Program-made: the position numbers and the translations under genes | Notes under the pieces: generated by a model | What the model was told of the DNA's origin: nothing | Database searches by the model: none | What the model saw: the letters and a program-made list of their open reading frames with translations, nothing else | Part shown: one piece after another, positions 8,117 through 16,763 of the stretch | Layout: each line of letters opens with the position of its first letter | Position numbering within the stretch: position 1 is the stretch's first letter | DNA from: JBAZOB01 sp041648895 | Lineage (GTDB): Bacteria; Patescibacteriota; JAHJAL01 | NCBI GenBank assembly: GCA_041648895.1 | Contig: JBAZOB010000009.1 | Location: 1 to 42,609 of the forward strand | DNA: 42,609 nucleotides | Reading direction: 5' to 3'

Positions 8117-10182
8117 AAAAATATTCTCTCTCTTCATCATTGGACTTGGTCAAAGGCATTGGGCCCAAGGCACTGGCTAAATTAAGCCCGCGCCACATCA
8201 ATAAAATTGCCGACCTACTTTTTTATTTCCCCTACCGGTTCGTTGATTATTCCCGTTATTGCCAGATCAAAAATATTGAACCGGAGCAGTGGTGTCATTT
8301 CACGGCGGAAATCAAATCTATCAAATCCAGTTGGGCCCCACGGCGGAGTCTGACCGTCGTAAGCGCGATGGCCGAGGATAATTCGGGGTCGATTAAAATC
8401 GTTTGGTACAATAACCGCTATATCACTCGTTATCTAAAAAAAAATCAAACATATATTTTCCTGGCCAAAGCTGTCAGCGATAAAAACGGTTTCTATATTT
8501 CCAATCCCACTTTTATCAACCAAAAAGAATCAGCCGAAATCCAATATATTGTTCCCATTTATTCCGAGATATCCGGACTAAACTCAAAATGGTTCATGGA
8601 CAAAATCAAGCCCGTCATACCCCTGGCCGCCAAAATAAAAGATCATTTTTCGCCGGACATTCGTTCCCGTCTGGATCTATATTCATTGCCTCAGGCAATT
8701 AGTTCTATCCATCAGCCCGAGCACCGTCAAGATATTGAACGGGCTCAATATCGACTAGGTTTTGATGAAATATTTTGGTTACAGCTAAAATCTATCTACC
8801 AGAAAAATAAAAACTCCCACACTCGAGCTTTGGGAGTCAAAAAAGATATCAAATTTATTCAACAACAATTACGCCATTTACCGTTTGAATTAACCAACTC
8901 GCAAAAAAAAGCCTTGTGGGAAATTATGATTGATATTAGCCAAAAACAACCCATGAATCGTTTACTTGAAGGTGACGTTGGCTCTGGTAAAACAATTGTG
9001 GCGGCTCTGGCCATGGCGATTATGGCCAACAACGGCTATCAGTCTTTCTTTATTGCCCCCACCGAAATTTTGGCTCTGCAACATTTTCAAAAATTACATC
9101 AATATCTGTCGTCCAACTCCTATCGAATGGCTATTTTAACCAGTAGTCAAGCCAAAATAGTCGAGCTAGGTGAGATCATTACCACCAGTAAAAATGATCT
9201 GCTGGATCAACTGCGGCAAAATAAAATTAATATTCTCGTCGCCACTCATGCCATTTTGAATACCAAAATAACCTTTCCCCAATTAAATTTAGTGGTGGTC
9301 GATGAACAACATCGTTTTGGTGTCGAACAACGCAATTATTTTTCGTCCCCGGATAACCACTTACAACCCCATCATCTGTCCATTTCGGCCACACCCATCC
9401 CGCGAAGCTTAGCCATGACCATCTATGGCCATTTGACCTTATCGCAAATCAAATCCCTACCAGCCGGCCGCCGACCAATTATTACTCACATTATTAATCC
9501 CCTAGATCGCCAGCGTTGTTATCAATTTGTCGATCAACAAATTAAAGCCGGCCGCCAGGCGTATATTATTTGTCCACTAGTGGAAGAATCAGACAAGATT
9601 CAGGTCAAATCTGCCAAAGCAGAATATATTCGGCTGCAGAAAGAAATATTCCCGTCACTTAACTTGGGCCTTCTTCATGGTCAATTAAAAGGTCAGGAAA
9701 AAGATCGAATTTTATCTGAATTTCAGCAAGGCCAAATTAATATACTGGTTGCTACTTCAGTCATTGAAGTTGGTATCGATATTGCCAACGCCAGTATCAT
9801 CATTATTGAAGGCGCGGAACGCTTTGGCTTATCCGGGCTCCATCAATTACGCGGTCGAGTCGGCCGTGGCTCTCATCAATCCTATTGTTTTCTTTTTACG
9901 GATCAGCCCACCCCCAAAGTCATGACCCGCCTGCAAGTATTGACCGAGACACTGGATGGTTTTGCCATTGCTGAAGCCGACCTCAAACTGCGCGGGCCCG
10001 GCGAAATATCTGGTTTAAAACAATCCGGTCTGCCTGATTTAAAAATGGCTAGCCTCAGTAACCAGACTCTAATTAAGCAATCCTATCAACTAGCCCAAGA
10101 TATAATTAACTCTGACCCGGAATTAAAAAAACATCCCGAGATGAAAAAGAAATTAAATCAAATGACTTTACATCTTTCCTAA
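8113..10182 (+). CDS. recG: ATP-dependent DNA helicase RecG
   Basis: RecG remodels stalled forks and branched DNA. The 689-residue length is typical. The N-terminus has a helix-hairpin-helix-like start (LVKGIGPKALAKL) and the wedge/OB region. The superfamily 2 core has Walker A EGDVGSGKT (about 290), DEQH in VVDEQHRFGVEQR, motif III SATPIPRSLAMTIYG, and motif VI within GLHQLRGRVGRGSHQSYC. The TRG region near the end (LKLRGPGEISGLKQSG) is intact. The start overlaps mreC by 4 bases, implying translational coupling. Confidence 0.97.
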   Translation: MKKYSLSSSLDLVKGIGPKALAKLSPRHINKIADLLFYFPYRFVDYSRYCQIKNIEPEQWCHFTAEIKSIKSSWAPRRSLTVVSAMAEDNSGSIKIVWYNNRYITRYLKKNQTYIFLAKAVSDKNGFYISNPTFINQKESAEIQYIVPIYSEISGLNSKWFMDKIKPVIPLAAKIKDHFSPDIRSRLDLYSLPQAISSIHQPEHRQDIERAQYRLGFDEIFWLQLKSIYQKNKNSHTRALGVKKDIKFIQQQLRHLPFELTNSQKKALWEIMIDISQKQPMNRLLEGDVGSGKTIVAALAMAIMANNGYQSFFIAPTEILALQHFQKLHQYLSSNSYRMAILTSSQAKIVELGEIITTSKNDLLDQLRQNKINILVATHAILNTKITFPQLNLVVVDEQHRFGVEQRNYFSSPDNHLQPHHLSISATPIPRSLAMTIYGHLTLSQIKSLPAGRRPIITHIINPLDRQRCYQFVDQQIKAGRQAYIICPLVEESDKIQVKSAKAEYIRLQKEIFPSLNLGLLHGQLKGQEKDRILSEFQQGQINILVATSVIEVGIDIANASIIIIEGAERFGLSGLHQLRGRVGRGSHQSYCFLFTDQPTPKVMTRLQVLTETLDGFAIAEADLKLRGPGEISGLKQSGLPDLKMASLSNQTLIKQSYQLAQDIINSDPELKKHPEMKKKLNQMTLHLS

Positions 10183-10256
10183 ACAAGTATCAATAATAAT
10201 ACAAAAAGCATTTTATCACTTGAAAATTGATCCTTGATCCTTTTGAAACTTTAAAT

Positions 10257-10784
10257 ATGCACATCATTTCCGGAAAATATAAAGGCCAAATCATCAAATA
10301 TCCCGAACATATTCGTCCCTCTACGGCCAAACACAAAAAGATGGTCTTTGACACCATTCGTCATGACCTGCCTGGCGGCACTTTCCTTGATCTCTTCTCT
10401 GGCTCTGGTCAGATGGGACTGGAAGCTATTAGTCTCGGCGCCAAAAGTGTGGATTTTATTGATGCCCACCCGCGTTGCGTTAAAATTATTAAAGAAAATA
10501 TTAGCCTGTTAAACCTTGATCGCGCCATGGCTCGTGTCCATCAGGCTGACATCGTAAGATTTATCAACACCCACACCGAGCAATATGACATTATCATGGC
10601 TGATCCGCCTTACCTGGAAATTGACTGGTCAAAATTTAGTCAAATTGACCGCCTGGCGCATCGTCATACTATCCTCATTCTCAAATACAGCCCCCATAAT
10701 CCACCTCCGTCATGGAGCAAATGGCCATTAGTTAAACAAAAAAATGCCAAAGACACCATAATTAATTTTTATTTAAGGTCATAA
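10257..10784 (+). CDS. rsmD: RsmD family 16S rRNA (guanine-N2) methyltransferase
   Basis: RsmD makes m2G966 in 16S rRNA using SAM. It has 175 residues. I start at MHIISGKYKG, which matches the family N-terminus, rather than at a non-ATG codon 30 bases upstream. Motifs are IRPSTAKHKKMVFDTI (target-strand helix), the SAM loop FLDLFSGSGQMGLEAISLGA and the catalytic MADPPYLEIDW. It lies 74 bases after recG with no clear promoter. The exact target base is inferred from the family. Confidence 0.9.
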   Translation: MHIISGKYKGQIIKYPEHIRPSTAKHKKMVFDTIRHDLPGGTFLDLFSGSGQMGLEAISLGAKSVDFIDAHPRCVKIIKENISLLNLDRAMARVHQADIVRFINTHTEQYDIIMADPPYLEIDWSKFSQIDRLAHRHTILILKYSPHNPPPSWSKWPLVKQKNAKDTIINFYLRS

Positions 10785-10823
10785 TTATATAATCAGGCTA
10801 TTAAAGTAAAACTAATATTGGCC

Positions 10824-11423
10824 ATGATTAAAAAAATTTTTTCGCTGGGTAATTATCTCTTGGGCATTACTCTGTTGATTAGCTTTTTCATTATTTTTTA
10901 TAACTTTTCTCGGCCACTACCCGACCCGGTCAGTATTGTCTGGGCCGAGTCAAATCAGACTTCCAATAATAACCCGATCGAACCCACGACCAATAATTCC
11001 GATCAAGTCGATTTTGACATCAGCGGGGCGGTTTTAGAGCCCGGTCATTATCAACTGGCCGCGGGGAGCATTATTTATGAGGGAATTCAAGCCGCCGGCG
11101 GTTTTACCGACTCAGCTTTACTTAATGAGTTAGAAGTCGATCTAGCCACGATTATTACTGATGATTTATCGCTATATATACCTTCCAGTCTGGATGAACC
11201 AATAGACAATCAGTATATCAATAATACCGATAATGATTTGATCAATATTAATCAAGCATCAGCGGACGAGTTAAGCACTCTCGACAGTATTGGCCCAAAA
11301 ACGGCCCAAAAAATAATCGATTACCGGCAGCAAAATAATTTCGACTCAATCGAAGAAATAATGGAAGTCAGTGGAATAGGGGAGAAGACCTATGAAAAGA
11401 TTAAAAATAACATCACCATTTAA
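10824..11423 (+). CDS. ComEA-like DNA-binding protein (SLBB plus helix-hairpin-helix)
   Basis: ComEA proteins bind incoming double-stranded DNA outside the membrane during natural transformation. The 199-residue protein has an N-terminal membrane anchor (about 9-28), an Asn/Thr/Pro-rich linker, and an SLBB-like domain (VDFDISGAVLEPGHYQLAAG, about 62-80). Two C-terminal helix-hairpin-helix motifs follow (LSTLDSIGPKTAQKIIDYR and IMEVSGIGEKTYEKI). I start at the ATG at 10824; a TTG two codons earlier is possible. No ComEC or pilus gene lies in the window, so a role in uptake is inferred from domain order. Confidence 0.85.
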   Translation: MIKKIFSLGNYLLGITLLISFFIIFYNFSRPLPDPVSIVWAESNQTSNNNPIEPTTNNSDQVDFDISGAVLEPGHYQLAAGSIIYEGIQAAGGFTDSALLNELEVDLATIITDDLSLYIPSSLDEPIDNQYINNTDNDLININQASADELSTLDSIGPKTAQKIIDYRQQNNFDSIEEIMEVSGIGEKTYEKIKNNITI

Positions 11424-11493
11424 AGTTGGCATTATTTATTAATTAACCAAAACTTGTTAATATATCAATGTGCCTAAAAAAAGTATCCAATGC

Positions 11494-11577
11494 GGGCGAG
11501 TGGTGGAACTGGCAGACACGCATGCCTTAGGAGCATGTGGGCTAAACCCCGTGGAGGTTCGACTCCTCTCTCGCCCA
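11494..11577 (+). tRNA. tRNA-Leu (anticodon UAG)
   Basis: The acceptor stem GGGCGAG (11494-11500) pairs exactly with CTCGCCC (11570-11576), followed by discriminator A. The anticodon stem CATGC/GCATG holds the loop CTTAGGA, giving anticodon TAG (reads CUA). A long variable arm (about TGGGCTAAACCCC) marks it as class II. The T-arm loop is TTCGACT. CCA is not encoded; a run of seven T follows directly. Confidence 0.96.
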
Positions 11578-11584
11578 TTTTTTT
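11578..11584 (+). terminator. T-tract after tRNA-Leu
   Basis: Seven consecutive T follow the tRNA discriminator base. The tRNA T-arm and acceptor stem could act as the terminator stem. No separate hairpin is present. Confidence 0.4.
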
Positions 11585-11624
11585 AAAAGACAGACACTAA
11601 GTATCATTTTAGTGTTATATTTAT

Positions 11625-12332
11625 ATGATTATCAACCTCAACAAACCAACTGGCATCACCTCTTTTGACTGTATCCGCATTCTAAAGAAGCAATTCTATA
11701 ATCAAGGTCAAAAACCGCCCAAAATCGGTCACGCCGGCACTCTGGATCCATTTGCTAGTGGAGTGCTAATTATTTGTACCAACGGTGATACCAAAAGAAT
11801 CAGTCAGATTCAAAATCAGCCCAAAGAATATTTAGCCACCATCAAATTAGGATTTGCCTCCAACACCTATGATATTGAGGGGCATATTATTGAAAGCTCA
11901 GCCGATAATTCTGCCACCAAGCCAGCTCTAGATGTCATAACCAACATCCTCACTCGGAATTTTACTGGCGAGATTTGGCAAACCCCACCCGTTTTTTCTG
12001 CCAAAAAGGTAAACGGGCAACGGGCCTATCATTTGGCTCGCCAGGGTATCAGTGTAAAACTTGCGCCCAAAAAAGTGGTAATATATAACATAGGTGTTAA
12101 TTATTATCGCTATCCATTTTTACAGTTAAAAATCGGCTGTTCCCAAGGCACCTATATCCGCTCTATCGCTCATGATCTAGGTCAAATCCTAAAAATCGGT
12201 GCCTATTGCCATCAATTAATTCGAACTAGGGTAGGGGAGTATCGCCTCGAGCAAGCCAGCGATTTACCAGCCGATTTGGTTAGTGAGTATCAGAAAAAAT
12301 ATTTAGCTTTAAAAAATAAACAAATAATATGA
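11625..12332 (+). CDS. truB: tRNA pseudouridine-55 synthase TruB
   Basis: TruB makes pseudouridine 55 in the tRNA T-loop. It has 235 residues. The family start NLNKPTGITSFD is present, and the catalytic Asp is D41 in GHAGTLDPFASG. The segments QTPPVFSAKKVNGQRAYHLAR and CSQGTYIRSIAHDLG are typical. The C-terminal PUA domain appears absent or minimal, which is common in short bacterial forms. The terminal ATGA overlaps rmuC. The last part of the gene carries one GTAGGGGAGT word (12231-12240) built from codons that are rare in neighbouring genes. Confidence 0.95.
   Translation: MIINLNKPTGITSFDCIRILKKQFYNQGQKPPKIGHAGTLDPFASGVLIICTNGDTKRISQIQNQPKEYLATIKLGFASNTYDIEGHIIESSADNSATKPALDVITNILTRNFTGEIWQTPPVFSAKKVNGQRAYHLARQGISVKLAPKKVVIYNIGVNYYRYPFLQLKIGCSQGTYIRSIAHDLGQILKIGAYCHQLIRTRVGEYRLEQASDLPADLVSEYQKKYLALKNKQII
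12231..12240 (+). other. GTAGGGGAGT word, copy in truB
   Basis: One of three exact plus-strand copies of GTAGGGGAGTA. Here it is read as codons GTA GGG GAG (Val-Gly-Glu). Confidence 0.45.
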
Positions 12333-13453
12333 TTCAATACCTCATCATCTTCCTGCTCTTGATTCTAATTGGTGTGGTCATTTATCTAGCCTATAAGTCG
12401 AGTCACCCGCCCATCAAAGATAACCAAAATGATCAAACTACCATCATGCTCCAAAATCAGATTGCCCAACTGACCAAAGAGCTTAGTTCCCGCCTGCACG
12501 AGACCAACCAGCGTCTCGACCAGTCCAATCACACCATCAACAAACAATTGCAGGAATCAAATAAAATCATTCAGCAATCTTTTGCCATTTCCAATGAAAC
12601 CATCAATAAAGTTAGTCAGAGTGCCTCCAAAAATATTCAAGCCGTAACGGAAAAACTGACTAAACTTGATCAGACTAATAAACAAGTAGTTGGTTTTGCC
12701 GATCAGCTGCATAGTTTAGAAAATATTTTAAAAAATCCCAAGCAACGCGGCATTTTAGGTGAATATTTTTTGGAAAACATGCTATCCAATGTTTTGCCAC
12801 CCACCCAGTACCAAATGCAGTATAAATTCAATAACGGTGACACAGTTGATGCGGTTATCTTTGTCAAAGATAAAATTATTCCCATCGACGCCAAATTTTC
12901 GCTGGAAAAATACAATCTCATCATGACCCAAAACGATAAAGTCCAGCGGGAAAAACTGGAACGAGAATTTAAAATGGACATCAAAGAACGAATCGATGAA
13001 ACGGCCAAATATATTCGTCCCCAGGACAATACCACTGAATTTTCCTTTATGTTTATTCCGGCGGAAGGTGTTTTTTATAATTTATTAATATATCAAATTG
13101 GCGAAACCAAAGTACATTCCAAAGATTTGATCGAATATGCTTTTACCAAAAAAGTTATTATTGTTTCGCCCACGTCTTTTTTCGCTTACCTACAAACGGT
13201 TATGCAGGCTTTAAAATCATTACAAGTTGAAGAATCGGTCAAAGAAATTATTATCAACGTGAATAATCTGGATCGCCACCTGCAAGTTTATGATAAATTC
13301 TTCCGTGGGGTCGGTAAATACCTCCAGACGACCGTCAATAAATACAACGATAGCTACAAAGAGTTCAAAAAAATCGATAAAGACATTGCCAAAATTACTG
13401 ACAAGGAGTCAAAACTCAAACCTCTGGAAATTGACAGCCCCCACGTTGACTAG
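12329..13453 (+). CDS. rmuC: RmuC-like DNA recombination protein
   Basis: RmuC proteins are membrane-anchored and carry a restriction-endonuclease-like domain; loss affects inversion between short inverted repeats in E. coli. The 374-residue protein has an N-terminal membrane helix (about 2-23) and a long coiled coil rich in Gln, Asn and Ser (about 40-125). The conserved core follows: KNPKQRGILGEYFLENML, then VDAVIFVKDKIIPIDAKFSL (nuclease-fold Asp and Asp-Ala-Lys), and FMFIPAEGVFYNLL. The start overlaps truB by 4 bases. Its presence is of interest because the window carries many inverted repeats, but that link is speculative. Confidence 0.9.
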   Translation: MIQYLIIFLLLILIGVVIYLAYKSSHPPIKDNQNDQTTIMLQNQIAQLTKELSSRLHETNQRLDQSNHTINKQLQESNKIIQQSFAISNETINKVSQSASKNIQAVTEKLTKLDQTNKQVVGFADQLHSLENILKNPKQRGILGEYFLENMLSNVLPPTQYQMQYKFNNGDTVDAVIFVKDKIIPIDAKFSLEKYNLIMTQNDKVQREKLEREFKMDIKERIDETAKYIRPQDNTTEFSFMFIPAEGVFYNLLIYQIGETKVHSKDLIEYAFTKKVIIVSPTSFFAYLQTVMQALKSLQVEESVKEIIINVNNLDRHLQVYDKFFRGVGKYLQTTVNKYNDSYKEFKKIDKDIAKITDKESKLKPLEIDSPHVD

Positions 13454-13468
13454 TAAGGGGAGTTTTTT
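13438..13468 (+). terminator. weak intrinsic terminator after rmuC
   Basis: CCCCC (13438-13442) can pair with GGGG (13457-13460), followed by AGTTTTTT. The stem is short and the loop long, so efficiency is doubtful. It sits directly before the strong promoter of the next operon. Confidence 0.35.
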
Positions 13469-13470
13469 AA

Positions 13471-13500
13471 TTGACAATTTAGAAAGATTAATGTTATAAT
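13471..13500 (+). promoter_or_regulatory. near-consensus promoter of the sugar-phosphate operon
   Basis: TTGACA (13471-13476), 18-bp spacer, TATAAT (13495-13500), with an extended TG at 13492-13493. It is the best plus-strand promoter in the window, 42 bases before the rpiB-like ATG. No operator is obvious. Confidence 0.85.
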
Positions 13501-13542
13501 ATACAGATTTATCAGAAAATAATTGTCATATCAAATCTCTTC

Positions 13543-14013
13543 ATGCCAAAAAACAAACCTACCATTCATATCGGCGCTGATCATCGGGGATATTGTTTGA
13601 AATATGATATAAAAAAGTACCTTTCCCAAAAAGGATATGAGGTAATCGATTATGGTAATTATCGTTATCAAGATCAAGATGATTACCCTGAATATGCCAA
13701 AAAAGTCAGTCAAGCGGTAGCTCAAGACATCAAAAATAGCTTTGGTATTCTCATCTGTGGCTCAGGTATTGGCATGGATATTGCCGCCAATAAAACCAAA
13801 TGTATCCGCGCCGCCCTGTGCTGGCAACCACAAGTAGCCGTGGCCGCCAGAAATGACGATAACCCGCATATATTAATCCTGCCAGCCGATTTTATCACCA
13901 AATCCGAAGCCAAAAAAACTGTTAACAAATTTATCAATACTCCATTCTCAGGAAAAACCAAAAATCAAAGAAGACTAAAACAAATTAAATCATACGAAAA
14001 ATGTCAAAAGTAA
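13543..14013 (+). CDS. rpiB: RpiB/LacAB family sugar-phosphate isomerase
   Basis: RpiB interconverts ribose-5-phosphate and ribulose-5-phosphate. It has 156 residues. The motif GADHRGY (family Asp-His pair), the YPEYAKKV segment and the catalytic-Cys loop ILICGSGIGMDIAANK are present. In E. coli RpiB the later motif is HNDTN, whose His helps open the sugar ring; here it reads RNDDN, an Arg in place of that His. Some CPR homologues may share this, or the substrate may differ. First gene of the operon behind a strong promoter; its end overlaps the next gene by 13 bases. Confidence 0.85.
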   Translation: MPKNKPTIHIGADHRGYCLKYDIKKYLSQKGYEVIDYGNYRYQDQDDYPEYAKKVSQAVAQDIKNSFGILICGSGIGMDIAANKTKCIRAALCWQPQVAVAARNDDNPHILILPADFITKSEAKKTVNKFINTPFSGKTKNQRRLKQIKSYEKCQK

Positions 14014-14663
14014 TCCTTATCCCAGCCATTCTGGCTGGTGACAAAAAACAATTGATTGACAAGATTGAGGCGGTGGAGGACCTGGTTGAATACATCCAAA
14101 TTGATTACATGGACGGTAAATTTGTGCCTCATAAATCTAATTTCACTGCCCGTGACTATCATCAACTAAATCCGGTCTGCGCCAGCGAACTCCACATGAT
14201 GATTAATCATCCCGAAAACCATATCCATGAATGGATCAGTGCTGGCATAGAAAAATTTATTGTTCACATTGAAGCCTTGGTGGACTGGGAAAAATTATTT
14301 AAAATTCACCAGAATAATTATCTTAAATTATACCTGGCCATCAATCCCGAAACACCATTAAGTAAAATTAATAACAAGGTGAGCCATGTTGATGGAATCA
14401 CGGTTATGGGCGTCAATCCTGGTAAATCACACCAAAAGTTCCAGCCCAGTGTCCTAGGCAAAATTAAAACCCTGCGCAACCGTTATCCGCAAATCAATAT
14501 TCAAGTCGATGGTGGCCTGCACACTCAGCCTAAAAATACCATCCAACAAGTTATCTTGGCTGGCGCCAACGAAATAGTGGTTGGATCAGATATATTTCTT
14601 TCCCTGGATATTGAACAAAAAATCGATGAACTGGAAGCATTTATCAATAAATACAACAAATAG
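14001..14663 (+). CDS. ribulose-phosphate 3-epimerase-like protein with altered metal site
   Basis: Rpe interconverts ribulose-5-phosphate and xylulose-5-phosphate in a metal-dependent TIM barrel. The 220-residue protein keeps PAILAGD, IDYMDGKFVP, ELHMMI (metal His), the metal Asp in QVDGGLH and VVGSDIF. Two changes stand out against E. coli Rpe: the first metal His (HFDVMD) is Gln here (QIDYMD), and the mobile loop NPGFGGQ is NPGKSHQ. The protein may still be an epimerase or may act on another phosphosugar. It overlaps the rpiB-like gene by 13 bases, and the transketolase gene begins directly after its stop. Confidence 0.78.
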   Translation: MSKVILIPAILAGDKKQLIDKIEAVEDLVEYIQIDYMDGKFVPHKSNFTARDYHQLNPVCASELHMMINHPENHIHEWISAGIEKFIVHIEALVDWEKLFKIHQNNYLKLYLAINPETPLSKINNKVSHVDGITVMGVNPGKSHQKFQPSVLGKIKTLRNRYPQINIQVDGGLHTQPKNTIQQVILAGANEIVVGSDIFLSLDIEQKIDELEAFINKYNK

Positions 14664-15494
14664 ATGAAAAAAATCACTTCCATCCCAAAACTGAATATAA
14701 TTGCCCAAAATATCCGCATCAACATTATTAAATCATTGACTATCGCCCAGTCCGGCCATAGCGCTGGACCGTTGGGTATGGCTGATGTGTTTACTGCTTT
14801 ATATTTCAATGTTCTCAATCACAATCCCCAGGCACCAAAATGGCCGGAAAGAGACCGTGTCATTCTTTCCAACGGGCATATATGCCCGGTACTCTATGCC
14901 ACCCTGGCCGAAGCTGGCTATTTTCCCCACAAAGAACTATTAACATTAAGACAATTAGGCAGTCGCCTGCAAGGGCATCCCCACCGCCAATCATTACCAA
15001 TCCTGGAAAACACCAGCGGACCATTGGGCCAAGGATTGTCGCAAGCGTGTGGGATGGCGCTAGCTGCCAAACTAAATAACCAAAAACACCGTGTTTTTTG
15101 TCTAACTTCAGATGGCGAACACAATGAAGGTCAAACTTGGGAAGCCATCATGTTCGCTGCCAAGTATAAACTTAATAATCTTGTCCAGATCATGGATCGC
15201 AATAATATCCAGATCGACGGCCACACTGAAGATATTATGCCCCTCGAACCACTGCGAGCCAAATATGAAGCATTCAACTGGCATGTGATTGATATTGATG
15301 GCCACAATATTGAAGAAATCATTGATGCCTGCCATCAAGCCGAAGCCATCTATGAAAAGCCGACCATCATTCTGGCTCATACCATCCCGGGCAAAGGGGT
15401 AGATTTTATGGAAAACGACCCCAAATGGCACGGCATCCCGCCTGATCAGGTTCAGGCCAAAGAAGCCTTGAAACAATTATTATCTAATAAATAA
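14664..15494 (+). CDS. transketolase, N-terminal (thiamine diphosphate-binding) subunit
   Basis: Transketolase moves two-carbon units between sugar phosphates. This 276-residue subunit carries the diphosphate/Mg part: SGHSAGPLGMADVFTALYF, SNGHICPVLYATLAEAGYF, GPLGQGLSQACGMA and the ThDP motif SDGEHNEGQTWEA...DRNNIQIDG. GHDIEEI-like text and HTIPGKGVDFMEN complete the domain. The partner half is at 15789, so the enzyme is split as in many CPR and archaea. The ATG follows the previous stop without a gap. Confidence 0.95.
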   Translation: MKKITSIPKLNIIAQNIRINIIKSLTIAQSGHSAGPLGMADVFTALYFNVLNHNPQAPKWPERDRVILSNGHICPVLYATLAEAGYFPHKELLTLRQLGSRLQGHPHRQSLPILENTSGPLGQGLSQACGMALAAKLNNQKHRVFCLTSDGEHNEGQTWEAIMFAAKYKLNNLVQIMDRNNIQIDGHTEDIMPLEPLRAKYEAFNWHVIDIDGHNIEEIIDACHQAEAIYEKPTIILAHTIPGKGVDFMENDPKWHGIPPDQVQAKEALKQLLSNK

Positions 15495-15499
15495 TATTC

Positions 15500-15787
15500 A
15501 TGTTTTTTGCCATCAACCTCATTATCCTCTACGGTTTAATTCAATTACTCAATCTCACCAAGAATCCTTATCTCTGTGCTGGTTCATATGTGTTGGTATT
15601 AATTGTTTTAAATCTTTTTGTTAATCCCGGCATTTTTATTAATAACAATCTTTTATTTACCATTAGTGATCTATTTTTAAATTTTATCTTCTTTTTAGCC
15701 TATTTCTGGCTGCTAAATAAAACTGAAGGTCATTGGCTCTGGTGGGTAGTATTAATTATTGGCTTCATTCTATTATTTGTTTTATAA
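15500..15787 (+). CDS. small multi-pass membrane protein between transketolase halves
   Basis: This 95-residue protein is almost entirely hydrophobic. Three or four membrane helices are apparent: about 2-20, 26-44, 51-72 and 78-95. It ends ...WLWWVVLIIGFILLFVL. No family is recognised. It lies 5 bases after the first transketolase half and the second half starts 1 base after its stop, so it is certainly co-transcribed. Its start is at the first ATG. A link to sugar transport or membrane docking of the enzyme is only a guess from position. Confidence 0.75.
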   Translation: MFFAINLIILYGLIQLLNLTKNPYLCAGSYVLVLIVLNLFVNPGIFINNNLLFTISDLFLNFIFFLAYFWLLNKTEGHWLWWVVLIIGFILLFVL

Positions 15788-15788
15788 A

Positions 15789-16763
15789 ATGATTAATTCA
15801 CAGGCAAAACTAATTAAAAATGTAAAAAAACATCAACTTGTTCCCACTCGCAATGGTTACGGTGAGGCGTTACTAGAATTGGGTCAAACCAATCCTGATG
15901 TCGTAGTACTGACTGGTGATCTGGCCGAATCGACACGGGTTGATAAATTTGCCGCTGCCTATCCGGCTAGGTTTTTTGACTGCGGGGTGGCTGAACAAAA
16001 CATGATGGGTATTGCCGCCGGCATGGCTTTAGAGGGGAAAATACCTTTTGTTTCCAGCTATGCCGTCTTTTCTCCCGGTCGTAATTGGGATCAACTCCGT
16101 GTCAACGTCTGTTACAACCAGGCCAATGTCAAAATTGCCGGCGCTCACACTGGTGTTTCGGTGGGGCCAGACGGTGCCACTCATCAGGCCCTGGAAGATA
16201 TTGCTATCACTCGAGTTTTGCCCAATCTAACAGTGATTGTTCCCCTCGACTATGAAGAAACCAAAAAAGCCACTATTGCTGCCGCTAAACACGCCGGCCC
16301 GGTATATTTCCGCTTTGCCCGGGAAAAAACACCGGTCGTCACTACGCCCAAGTCGCCATTTAAAATCGGCCAGGCCAATATTCTTAAAGAAGGAAAAGAT
16401 TTAAGTATCATTGGTGCCGGCCCCGTTTTGATCAACGCTTTCCTGGCCGCTATTGAACTGGAAAAAGAAAAAATATCTATTGAAGTTATTAATTTACATA
16501 CCATCAAACCGCTTGATCAAAAAACTATTCTCACCTCCGCCCAAAAAACTAAACGCATCGTTACCATTGAAGAGCATCAGATTAATGGTGGCCTTGGTGG
16601 AGCTGTCAGTGAATTTTTGTCAGAATCATACCCGGTTCCCATTACTCGTCTTGGCGTATCGGATACCTTTGGCGAATCCGGCCAACCCGATGAGTTAATA
16701 GCCAAATTTGGTCTGGACACAATATCTATTATTGAAAAAATAAAATTAATCATAAATAGTTAA
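15789..16763 (+). CDS. transketolase, C-terminal (pyrimidine-binding) subunit
   Basis: The partner of the subunit at 14664; 324 residues. The pyrimidine domain has VVLTGDLAESTRVDKF, RFFDCGVAEQNMMGIAAGMA (catalytic Glu), FVSSYAVF and GAHTGVSVGPDGATHQALED. The C-terminal domain has VINLHTIKPLD, TIEEHQINGGLGGAVSE and GVSDTFGESGQPDEL. I start at the ATG at 15789 (MINSQAKL); an ATG 30 bases upstream lies inside the small membrane protein gene. An AT-rich palindrome begins at its stop codon. Confidence 0.95.
   Translation: MINSQAKLIKNVKKHQLVPTRNGYGEALLELGQTNPDVVVLTGDLAESTRVDKFAAAYPARFFDCGVAEQNMMGIAAGMALEGKIPFVSSYAVFSPGRNWDQLRVNVCYNQANVKIAGAHTGVSVGPDGATHQALEDIAITRVLPNLTVIVPLDYEETKKATIAAAKHAGPVYFRFAREKTPVVTTPKSPFKIGQANILKEGKDLSIIGAGPVLINAFLAAIELEKEKISIEVINLHTIKPLDQKTILTSAQKTKRIVTIEEHQINGGLGGAVSEFLSESYPVPITRLGVSDTFGESGQPDELIAKFGLDTISIIEKIKLIINS

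Noticed and set aside
10788..10793. TATAAT as a promoter for the ComEA-like gene
   Set aside because: No -35 or extended TG, and such hexamers are frequent by chance in this AT-rich spacer.
12703..13035. 110-residue minus-strand frame inside rmuC
   Set aside because: Fully covered by the clear RmuC core on the other strand; Ser/Leu-rich shadow sequence.
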